NCBI RefSeq assembly: GCF_051020985.1
Contig: NC_135007.1
Span: 17,082,501 to 17,146,500, forward strand
Direction of reading: 5' to 3'
Length of the DNA stretch: 64,000 bases
Source of the DNA: Nomia melanderi
Taxonomy: Eukaryota; Arthropoda; Insecta; Hymenoptera; Halictidae
In this document: positions 49,901 to 61,900 of the stretch, piece by piece
Position numbering within the stretch: position 1 is the stretch's first letter
Layout of the letters: each line of letters opens with the position of its first letter
Notes under the pieces: generated by a model
The model's database searches: none
The model's input: only the letters and a program-made list of their open reading frames with translations
Told to the model about the DNA's origin: nothing
Position numbers and translations under genes: made by a program

Positions 49901-52900
49901 ATTGAAAATTCTGCGTTACCCTTTCAGTTGACTTTCCATCGATTCCTATATTTTCAATGTTTGTCCAATCCTCCATGCAAATTCGCGTCGCGTTTCGAGA
50001 ATATCGAACCTCTTCGAGCTGGAAACACCTTACCGTCGCTCACTCGATCATCTTTCGGCTCGCGCAACAACAAACCGAATCGCGAACCGGTCCGCAATTT
50101 CTAGGCAGATTCCAGTGTACGTCGACGGGTGAACGAACCGGTCTGCCGCCGAACCGCCGTCGAAGTTTCCACCGAAACTATGCGGTGCTCTCCGCGTACG
50201 TACTTACGTGTGCACCCGGCGAGTCGTGAGAAATTGCAGGGCGGCCCGATACGATAACGAGCCGGTTCTACGATTCGAGCTATCCGCGCGTTGCGCAACG
50301 CGATCGGGTCGGAGTTTAGAGTTGAAACGGGCCACGGTGGCCGTCAATCGCCGACTGTTCTTGTGAATCGAGCGTGAAGGGAACAATAAACAATTTCGAT
50401 GTTGATCTTGACTTCTTGGCAAGCTTCCCCGCCGCGGCGCGGCACGCACGCCATTCTTCCCGGATTTCAGGAAGCGAATCGCTCCTATAAATATTGAACT
50501 CCTCGGCGGCGCAGCAAACGGACTCGTCGGAACGACGGATTCTCTCCGTCTCGACGCAATATCAAAGCGTCAAAGGCACTTTCGTCAGAGAACCCGACAT
50601 TCTCTCGAAATACCAACTTCTTTATGATCATCGCGTTACTAGTAGCTGAAACAGTGTCACTGCTACCAACTCGCGTTCATTCGAGAGGCGAGCTCACTGT
50701 CATTCATCCATTCCGAAGTTCTCGGTGCGAGTCGAACTCCAGCGCCGCGAGGTTAGAGGCTAATCGATTTATCGCTTCCACTGGCAGGTATCCCAATCTC
50801 GATCTGAATCTCGGGGAACTGCGCGGCGAAGCGAATTTCTCCCGAAGTTTATGGAACACACCGCGGCAGGCGGGAATCCTCCGATTTCCATTAGCCCGTC
50901 CGACGCGTCTAATGAGGCATTTCCGATTGTTCGCGGCGGACGGGACGGCGCGCGGTTACAAAACCGTAGACGTTCGTTAATCCGAATCGCGCCGCGGCGA
51001 AACGCGTTTCGTTTGCCCGCGATTCCGACGGGCGGCTACGCGCGTTCGTTCAGGTGTCTGCCTTGTCTGTCCGTGTGTGGGGCAGACGTTTCGCGTAGCC
51101 GCGCCGTTTTCACTGGTTTCAATTAGCGCGCGCGGCACGCTCGAGCGAGACAGTTCATTGACCGTCACGAAAAACCGGAGAAAGTAACAATTAAATTACG
51201 TGGGAATGGACGCGCGTTTACCGCTCCCTTACGCCAGATGCGATTTCGATTCGGCCGGCTTCCATTCAGGAAAGCAACGGCGCGCGGCGGAGCTCTACGC
51301 GCGAAAGTTAACAGTACCCTCTCCGCCGTGTTTTTTTCGCCGCGCCGTTCTCGGACGTTCCCGACACCGCGGCCGCCGATAAATAGGCTGTTTTCCGCTA
51401 TCTCCCGCTGACCGGCAACTTATAAATCGGCGGCGCGTGACCGCCGGCACGTCGCGACGAGCCCGTTTCAGTGGACGTTCGTTCACCGGGAACGTGAGAT
51501 TCACTTTTCGCATGAGCGTTTTTCAAAATTACCTTCTCACCGTGGGTGGTCGGAGTAGTTACGGGGCAAGATTGCTCGCGGAGTAATTAACCCTTTGCGC
51601 ACGAAGATTCTTCGAGATATACGATACCATCGGAAGATGAAGCTAAATTATATATCGACCGCTTAAATGACGGAACCAGTGGAAACCACGCACCGATCTC
51701 TTGCCGATTGAGTAATTATATCATTTAACGTTTCAACCAACAAGGGAAACGCTGGATCTGTCTTCGAATTTTTTAAACAGCCCCGAAGTTATCGTGATCG
51801 TTTCAAGCGTGCAGCGTTTTATTTCTCTAGTACCCGTAGCAATTACGACTTCGGTAGCTTTACAGCACTGCCGAGTACTGTGTAGTGCTTTTAGCTCGAG
51901 CCGCGACGGAGGATATTTCGCTGCAATGCCAAGTGAACGATTATTCAGAGAACAGAGTCACAAACGCCGCTGGAAGACGTCCCGAAAATCGTTCGCGACA
52001 CGCTCTGAAATATTTCTGTTGGCGTGCAACGATAGTCCCGCGCGTGTGACCGGCTCCGAGCGGCGGGGAAACCCCGGTCGCAAAAATGCCGCGCGCACAC
52101 ACGATCCCGTGGAAACTCGTCGCGCGATCATTGCCGTAGATAAACCGCGACCGCAACAGGTTCGGGTTCAGGAAACTTTGCCCCCCTCGATCGCGCCGGC
52201 CGGCCGGCCACCCACGCACGTGCGTGTGAACCGACCGACGGTCGCGTCCTCCGTCCCCGTGCTCCAATTCCGTCCGACTTCGGCCGAGAACATGGCGGTT
52301 CTCGCGTTGTTTCCCTTCGTTTTCGTTGAACGGCGAACGTCGCCGATCGACGAGCCGATGGACGCTTTGATTATTCATCGAACAACCGACGTCGCATTTG
52401 TACGGCGTCTCTCTATTATCAAACGATTCGCGTCGCATTTTGCGGAATTTGTGATATTGCATTCGAATAGGTGTCGAGTCAACTGAAATTGAATGAAAGC
52501 CGCGCCGCGTGCTTCGTTCGGGAACTTTCTGCTGTCCGATAGCTCGCTTGTCCGTAATAGATATTTATTTGCGCGTTATAATATATACGGCACATTATAG
52601 AGTAAATCGACAGGACTTTCTCACCGAGCTAATACTATTCCGAGGCGATATCGCGGGACGAAGCGGAGTCGACGCGTCAGGAATGCGACGCGCAAAGAAA
52701 GAAGGGATAAAGCGCTGTAAAATTCGCGGCCGGAATAAGCGAATTTGCATGCGGATAGTTCGAGCGGATTATAAATCGTGGGGCCGAAAGGGAATTTATT
52801 TTCAATCAGGGATGAGAAGTGACCGCGATAAATCGGCCGGGATGCGATCGTAATCACCGGGCAACGCGCGCGGTATCCAGTCGCGGGATAGGTAAATCTT

Positions 52901-55900
52901 CGAACGGTCGGGGGCAGGTTGACAGTGAAAACTCGTTGCGTGCAAGGAATCTAAGTTCACTGTAGCAACAGGTTCAGGAAAGCCACCCCATTAACCAAAG
53001 ACGTTGCACTCGAGCGTGTAGGTGCAACGCACCAGGCAGGAGCGATCGGAATGCGCCGGGAGAATCGCTCTGTCTCTCTCTCTCTTTCCCCTCTCCCGCC
53101 TCGCTCGCCTCTTCCTTCGACTTTATTTTGTTGTTTTGTTTTTCCCGATGCCGCGAGATTTCCTGCTCCATCGAAACACGGGACTATTTTAGACGAGATA
53201 CACGCCCGGGGAAAATAATGTTTCCTGCTGCACCGTTAATTGCATTGACGGTCCTCTTCTTCAACTTCATCACGGTACGATAATATTTTCGCGTGCTCCG
53301 GATCTCGCGAAGTTCCTTTGCTTGTCGAACTTGTTGCCTTTGGGTCCGAGAGCTCGTAAACGCGATGTGCCGGCTTCGCGTGCGGATGACGTTTAAGATG
53401 GATATCGAGTTGCATCGCGTTCGAATAGAACTTCGACGCTTCGAAGCCTCGAAGTCCCAAAGATTGGAATGTCCGAACTTCGGAAATTCTCTATAAATAC
53501 CGAAAGTTACAAATGTACGAGTCGCTCAGAATGACTACAATCATTTCACAAGCCAAAAGATTTCCTCAACTTTTCTTCTCTCATTTAAACCGCATTGGCT
53601 TCCAAGCGGCTCGCGCATACGAGTAACCTATATCCGAACCGACGGCGTCGTAAAATATCCAGTTGTCCGCTATCAAAATGAACTCCAGCAACAGAAAAAT
53701 CGCTCGCGGCGATTCCTCCGGCGTTCACGTGTTGCGCGCGTTACGTAAGGCCGCGGGTACTCGCGAGCTGTCCACCCTCGTTCTCCCCTTTCACCCTTTT
53801 ACTTTTCCCGCTACCTTCACTTTTTTTCCCCGCTCCGTTCCTTCACGGTGATCGCGCCGCGCCGCGATAAATCCGTATCGCGCGCGACTATAATTGGCCG
53901 TGGTGAGAGATAAATAAATATATTCGGGTTAATATTACAGGCGACGAATCGAAGGAACGGTCAGATCGATCAACGAAAGAGAGAGAGACAGAGAGAGCTC
54001 GCGGACACGCGTGTTACGTAAGGAGAACCGTATGTGCGCGCACGGTAATCTTTTACCCTCGCCGCGTATTATTCCACCTGCCCCCTGTTGCGTGTCCGCC
54101 GCGGACGAACCGCAGAGAAGCGAATATCCCGGCGCGGTTTACGCGGCATAAAATTACACGTCGCTCGAGCTTCGGCTTTGAAGGCTGTTTGCCCGATTCC
54201 ATTCTACCTTCTGATCACGTCAACTCCCGCGAATACTTTACGACGCGCGAGTAACTCGCGGAACGCTCGCGACAAACGTCGGCCGTTTGTTTTTTACAAT
54301 TACCGCGCGCCTCCCACTCTTTTTCATCTGTTCACGAAAGCATTTAACACTTTGCGAGCTGGAGAACGAACGGAGCAGTCGCGACAAGCATCTCCTTTAT
54401 CTCCTTCGATCTCTCGCTTTACGGTTTCTTTTACAACTGTTCTCTTTAAGCGTTGAGTTACCGTTGATAATCAACTCGAAAAGAGACGGTTTTCACGTTT
54501 CTGTTGCCCGTAAAGACGAAACGGTCACAATAGAATCGTGCTCGAGTTTAATTATACTCGCGAGCTATTAGGCGTGTTACATCAGTCGCTCTTCTCCAGT
54601 ATTCCCCATAGCAGCTCGCCGCCACACTAAAGTGAAATAAAACCGATGTTTACGCGTTCTACGCGAACCGAAACGGGATTCAACGCTTTTAGATTGAAGC
54701 GTTCCCTTGGAAATAGTCCTGGCCGGCTACTCTATGTTTCAGTAACAATGGGTGTAACGTTAACGACACTCCCCCTCGTCGGAACGACGACAGAGGCGGC
54801 ACGGGGGAGGGAGGCAAACGAGCGGTTCGCGGAAGAATTACGCTCGTTTATTGCAAAATCGTTTCCTACCGCACCCCCGCAATAATTCGTCGGTCACGCC
54901 CTTCGTTTTTTTTCTCTTTCTACCCGTAATTCCGCCTCCGACATCTGCGTGCGCCCGTCGGACGGTCCGATTTTCCGTGGCCGCGCGGGGAATCGCGGTC
55001 GATTACCGCACGCCCACGACCGGCCGTGGTAGCCAGTAATTAAGCAACCGGTAAATAACACAAAATAGCACCTGTTCGACGTCGGAGCGCGTCCGCCACC
55101 GTAAACATTATAAATAGCGCGAAACATCCACCCTCGGCCTTTGCAATTTGCCTTGGGGGACGGGGAGGGACGGCGGTTGGGGTGGCTGCGGCGGCCGCGC
55201 GCGACGGGGGTGGGAAACGCGTTCACCGATACGTGAACACGCACTCGAGTTCCCGGCGAACGGAACCCGACGTCCGCCGCTCGCAGAAAGCGCTCTCCTA
55301 CCGCGGTTCGAGCGATTTTCCGAACCCCGAAGAAACATTATCCAACCCTTGTGCTCGCGACCGAATACCCCGGAGAAATTACATCGCGCTCGAAAGCTTT
55401 TCGCTGGGAACATTCAAGATTTCCCGGCGAGACACACCGATATTCTTTAAAAGTAACGAGAAGCGGAGAAATGTTTCTCTCATCGATGCATCGTACGATG
55501 ATCGGTATAAAAGAATTCGAATCGAATCGAGCGACGGAGAGTTACGTTATTCAGTTACCCGAGGGCGGAAGGCTAAAGTTAAAGGTCACCGTGATGGACC
55601 AGTTTAGACTGCTCCAGTGTTATATCGTTTCATTTGCAACGGGATCACGTAACGTTCGCGAGGAAAGCTCGTTCGACTCGCGGAAGGGAAACGAAGTTGA
55701 CTGTCCATCGAGAGGATCGTTTAGGTGGAAGTTAGGGTAAGCAGGTTCGGCGGACTTCCATCGAATCGACTGGGCGGGAACTCGCCTCTAACTTGGTTTC
55801 AGCCTGGAAACGTAAGGTTTCCACGAAAAACGCGCTTTATTACCCCACGCTGTTCCCAGTGCGGCGCGGCTCGAGCTGGGAACGGCTATTTAGCTCCCGC

Positions 55901-58900
55901 GGTTTCCTCTCCGCGTAACACATTCTCTGGCCGGGCATCTTTTATAAGCTGACCTCGATATACTTTGAATCAATCATTGTGTATCGCGTGCATGTAAACG
56001 CACTTGAAAAGAGAAAAAGCAACGATCGGTGCGGTCCGCGCCGCGTCGCGTCGGCGGCGGCCACGCCTGCGCCACCGCGAAACCGATCTTCGAATTCGCT
56101 CGCAGTCGGGACGCATTAAAAATATCCGCGACACCGACGCCTACAGACGTCCGTGCAGACGGCCGCGTCTCTGTTCGTTGTCTGCGTATCGTTCGATCGG
56201 ATATCTTCGCCTCGGAATCATTAGATGGCGTCCCCTTTACCGCTTCCTCGAGGTGCGCGAACGGAGTTTCGTCGATCGATAAGCGTGCCGCCGATTCGAT
56301 ACTTTCACATTAGATACCTTGTATTTAGGCTAGCAGTGCACGAGCTCCGGCGCTCCTCTTCGTGATAGTTTCCCGTGGAAACCTGTGGATTTAGAATCGT
56401 TGCCCTATTCCGCCTAGACCCTCGGGGACCTTTTCTCGAACCTTGAACTTTCCTTGGATCCTTCGTCTCTTCCCGAACTCTTCTCAATCCCCTCCTCGTT
56501 TGTCGAATTCATTTTAGACTCTACCCAGACTCTGTCTAAACTTTAAATCCCATCAAAATTCTTGTATCCTGCCTAATTTCATCCCGAATCCTACCTGAAC
56601 ATCTCATTTTGTTTAACCGCTCGCAGTGAGTTCAGAAACTCGACAGGATCTCATGCGAGGATATATATTCACCAATTTCGTTTGTCAATGATTCACTCGT
56701 TGTCATGATTCACAAGTTTTCACTCGTTCGTCTAAGCGAGTACGAGATCGATCAGCTCGCTCGAGTGCCGAGCGAACGGACCGGAAGTGATGCTCGACTC
56801 GTCCAATCGACACCCCCTCTGGTTGCGTAATTAACCGCGTAATGACACACCGCCGATTAACTCATTACAGGAAACCACGTTGTCGCTGGCAACAGATGAC
56901 AAATGGTTTCGAGAAAAATGCCCGGCTAAACACCGCTGTTGCATAAGAATGCGGGACGCTCGCTGTTGTGTGAGATCACACCGCATTCCCTCTGTTCCCC
57001 GTAAGGCTCAGGAATTTAATGAATAAAGCCTGGCGGCGGGAGGGGGGCGTTTTCGAGCGCGAGAACCCGCGATTAGGGCGGCGCATAACTCGGCGGAATT
57101 GCACGATAAGAATTCCACATGCTTAATCATTGCTAAAATAGCCGGTCGATTCGGTCCACGAGGGCGTTCGATGGGTTTTCGATGCGTCATTTCCATTTTG
57201 CCGATCTCTACGAACACGAAATATCTATATTACGCTCTGCATCATCTAAAGTGTACCACCCTTTACAATACCCGTTAGGGAAAACGATTTTCCATCGTAA
57301 TTCCAATTAATTTTTCCAAGCGTATCCCGAAGAATTTAACTTCGCAGAAAGATCCACGGTCCAGCGGTTGCCATTACGTTGTAATCTTAATACCCGGGAA
57401 CGCGTTCCACAGATGAATCGTAAACATTAAGTAGAAGACCGTCTGAAAAACGTTTCCCCGGCGATTTATCTTTCGTCCCGATAAAGTTCAGGTAACCGGA
57501 AGTCGACGATCCCCTGCGGTAATACAGGCCGCACGCTTATTTGGTTTTTGTACCGCGGACCCTTCCCCCGACTCGTTTGCACGTCGAGCGTGTTCCTGTT
57601 CGACGGAAAATCAGTGGAAATTATTCATTCGTTTTTACTGCAGATATACCAGACATTCCTGAGAACATCAAGAATTTACGGGCACTTCAGGTGGCGGACT
57701 TCAGCAGCAATCCAATCCCGAGGTCCGTAAATTTCCCTTTTATTGCTCGCCCGTGTCACGTGCACGGCCGACGATTTCAAATGACGGTTTCACGAGGTGC
57801 CCTTTTTTCTGTATTGCTTGCAGGCTTCCCGCGGGTTTCGTGCAATTAAGGAATTTAACCGTTCTAGGACTGAACGACATGTCCCTTACGAATCTGCCGC
57901 CCGACATCGGATGGTAACGTTCCTATAATTACGTTTCAATTGTTTAATTGAATTCCGACTGTTACGACGCTGACGAGCCCCCGTTGCCGGTTTCTTGTTC
58001 GCAGTTTGGAGGCGTTGCAGTCCCTGGAGCTGAGGGAGAACATGCTCAAATCCTTGCCGGAGTCGCTCTCGCAGCTTTACAAATTGGAGCGACTGGATCT
58101 TGGCGACAACGACATCGAGGAATTGGTACGAGTCTGAAGTTTCATCTCAACCGTTTGCACTCCGAGTATTTTCTTTTTTTTTCTATGAGAGTAGGAACTC
58201 CGAGTTTTCTAAGCATATGTTAATTCCGTCTCGCTAAGGAAAAGATGTTAATGTTATCAATGCCGCGTGAAATAAATCCCGACGCGTGGCGCTGGAGCGA
58301 CGATGCTAAGTGGCGCAATAGCGACGTCTACAGAGTGCAATGGGTTAAACGTATAATGCAATTCCTAGAAAGGAAATGGCGGCGACGTTGTCACTGAAAA
58401 TCCTTCTGTTTTCATTTCAGCCAGCACACATAGGGACATTGCCAGCGTTGCAGGAATTATGGTTGGACCATAATCAGTTGCAGCATTTGCCGTCGGAGAT
58501 CGGGGAATTGAAAACGTTAGCATGCTTGGACGTTTCGGAGAACCGCCTGGAAGATCTGCCCGAGGAGATCGGCGGTCTCGAGTCGTTAACGGATCTGCAT
58601 TTGTCTCAGAATGTTATCGAGAAGTTACCCGACGGACTGGGGCAGCTTAAAAAGCTCACCATTCTCAAGGTCGATCAGAATAGGCTATCTACTTTAAATT
58701 CAAATATAGGCAGGTGAGACACGAATGTCGTCTTTCGTATGAAAACCGTGTTAGGATCGGGAAATAAAAGCGGCAGTTAACCGTTGGCTTGTTGTTTCTC
58801 CTCAGGTGTGAGAATTTGCAAGAGTTGATTCTCACGGAAAATTTTCTCTTAGAACTGCCTGTAACTATAGGGAAACTTCTTAATCTAAATAATTTAAATG

Positions 58901-61900
58901 TGGATAGAAATAGTTTACAGTCGTTGCCCACTGAAATTGGTAAGGAATGTTTGATAAACGACAGATCCCGGTAGGTTTAAATGCGACACTAATTGGAACA
59001 CGTGATTGTATTCTTCTTAGGGAATTTGAAAAAATTGGGAGTGCTATTTTTAAGGGATAACAAATTGCAATATCTTCCGACCGAAGTTGGAAACTGTACA
59101 GCCCTGCATGTCTTGGACGTATCTGGTAACAGGTATGCGATTATTGATTCTCGATTATCGTGATCGTTGGTTCTAAAGCGGAATTATTAAATTTGAGTTT
59201 TGCTTTCTTGCAGATTACAATACTTGCCATATTCCTTGATCAACTTGAACTTAAAGGCAGTATGGTTAAGCGAGAATCAAGCTCAGCCGATGTTCACGTT
59301 TCAAACGGATATTGACGAGGAAACGGAACAGCAAGTGCTGACGTGTTTCCTTTTGCCACAGCTGGAAGTTCATCCTGATGGTTAGTGTGCTCGTATTTTC
59401 TTGTTACGGTCGTACGCGTTTAACATAATTTTCTCCTCAGACTCCGGAAGAATGGGTATGATGGTCGGAATGAGAAATGCCATTCAGGGCGGTGAAATCC
59501 GTGAACTCGGCAGCAGCGACGACGAGGGGTGGCAAGAGAAGGAAGAATCACGAACGCATTCTGTAAAGTTCTCAGATGAAGCCCCAGAAACCGATAAGGA
59601 GGTGAGAAAGCTCCTAGTAAACGCTCGTAGCTTTATTAGATCCAAGTTTCAAACGCTATCAAAGTATCTCATGTGCTGGAGACGTGCTTACTCTTATGAC
59701 TCATTGTATGAAAATTACATTAACTGAAAATAAAACGAAAGTGTCTTATTCTTCCCTAAACCACATATCTTTCTTTTTCGAATGACACATTTGCGCAAGA
59801 GTTTGTTGTGGTTATTTCAGACACCGTTCGTACGGCAAAATACGCCACATCCAAAAGAACTGAAAGCCAAAGCTCATAAACTATTCAGTAAAGGCAAAAG
59901 TGACAGTCGGTCAGCGTCTACGGATGAGCAGGTAATCGTCGTTCTAAATTATTCGTATCGAAAGGCAACTTTATTTTTGGTATTCTTCTCAAAGTAACAC
60001 GGAAAATGATGATATTCTTTCAGGATGTATCTCAGACGTTTGGTTTAGATAAAACTGAGACTGATATAACTACAAAATCGAACGATATAGAGCTAGATAG
60101 TTCAGAACAGGAACCGCCGAAATCCGAATTCGTTGAAAACGAACAAAAGCAAACCGTACCTGGAGCATTGGTCGACAATGGAGACTTTCAGACGAACGTT
60201 GAGTCAGAAGTGATTTCCAATCAATACGTTACAGATTCAAATGTTGTGAGTACTTGTATTAACGATGGTTTATTAATTTATTAATTGTACAAGTGATCTC
60301 TCCGCAGGAAATGAGAGCTGACGGCTCAGTGACGGAATCGAAGGACAGGAACGATAAGGAAGATGACGAATCTGAAAACGAAGAGACACAGAGACACGTA
60401 GAATTTTCTATAGTCGAGGGAACCGAGTACGAAGCTGGCGGCGACTCGAACAGACCAAATAGACTTCATCGTAGAGACACTCCGCACCACTTGAAAAATA
60501 AACGCATACATGCAGCCGTGGATAAAGATAAAGTAGCCTCCATTATTGCGCAGGTAATTTTCTTATCTATCTGGAACATAAATTTTAATTAATTACGAAC
60601 AGCGATAACGGTACACTTCATCTAATTACTTAAATCAAATTTTATAAAGTTTTTAATGATATACAGGCACTTATGAAGAAGGGCGATGACACACCCGCAC
60701 CCATACCTGCACCCACAGAATCTACAGAAACTTATGATACACATAGTCAAGGTAACATAATTGTGTTTATTATGAAACAGATTTGTAGATTTTTTTAAAC
60801 GCTTTAAATACCTTTGTAAAATGTCACTGAAATATTCCTCCATGTATCCTTTCCCCGCAAACTGCATCGAATGACGAACGCTTCCAGACTAACGCTATCG
60901 TCTCTTAATCACTGACAGCAAACAGACATTCCGTGATAAGATATTCTTCTTTTTTATCGACTATCTTATCTTTTATCCAATTCTCAATCTACTTCGCTGT
61001 AGCGAATCTACTCGTGCGAACAGAAAATTGTTCAGTGAATGCGTTCAGGAAAAAAATACCGGTGATACTATCATGTCGATGAAAACTATAATGAAAACGC
61101 CCAAGAAGTACAGATGTTATATAAGAAAAAGAAACATTCACGGTGCATATTTTACTGAAACGATAGTGGCACAGTCCATGTATATTCTAATAAACTGTAT
61201 TTATGATTGCATAGGTGCGACATCTGATGCTGAACCTACGATAGAAGTACGAGAAGAGCAGTATGAAATTCATATTGAGAGAACAACAGGCGGTCTTGGC
61301 TTGTCGATTGCCGGTGGTATCGGGTCAACACCTTTCAAGGGTGAGGACGAAGGCATTTTTATTTCCAGAGTTACCGAAGGTAATGTTATTAATGATATAT
61401 AAACCGTTAAAGAAGAATTATTTAACGCATTACGCGCCGGTTAAATATCAGTCGCTGAAAGCCTGAATGCCGGCCTCGCTTGTAAAAAAATCCTGCATTA
61501 TCGTGGGACCGGCGTGCAATGTGTTAAAGTAGTTTAACTTAAATTAATTCCATTTCGTTTAGAATTTTTACACGAACACAATTGAACTTTATAGGTGGAC
61601 CCGCAGATTTAGCAGGTTTGGAAGTAGAGGATAAAGTGTTATCTGTAAATGGAGTTTCAGTAGTGAACGTAGGCCACTATGACGCTGTAGAAGTTCTAAA
61701 AGCATGTGGAAATGTTCTTGTACTAGTAGTTCAAAGAGAAGTGACAAGGATAGTACCGCCATATGAACAGGTACCATTTTATATAATCTATATTTCATAT
61801 AATATATTTCACATTTGTTACGATATTTTCCAGACGTCGTCGAGGAAAGACTCGGTGTGCTCTAGTCTGAGTACAAGTAGGGCACCAAGTGCAACGTCTC

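Larger units (their letters stand above)
30138..57643 (+). other. Giant intron 2 of scribble (27.5 kb)
   Basis: The donor AATG|GTGAGTG and acceptor TTTTTACTGCAG|AT join two LRR-coding exons in phase (SRN|DIPDIPENI), so the span is an intron of 27,506 bp. I found no tRNA, rRNA, known microRNA or convincing nested gene. The many 60-230-codon open frames are expected in GC-rich, stop-poor DNA and show no recognisable family. Its 30-40 kb part holds a cluster of TTAA-flanked elements; the 40-57 kb part is CpG-rich and otherwise unannotated. Confidence 0.9.

Noticed and set aside
51794..52486. 230-codon open frame on the plus strand in scribble intron 2
   Set aside because: The DNA is GC- and CpG-rich, where stops are rare; the opposite strand is also open (51941-52462), and the protein shows no family motif or domain.
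30138..57643. Nested tRNA or known microRNA genes in the giant intron
   Set aside because: I looked for tRNA T-loop patterns and several well-known insect microRNA seeds by eye and found none; a covariance-model scan would be decisive.
30446..61527. An autonomous piggyBac transposase in the window
   Set aside because: No long frame with transposase motifs lies between any pair of TTAA ends; all elements are about 100-500 bp.
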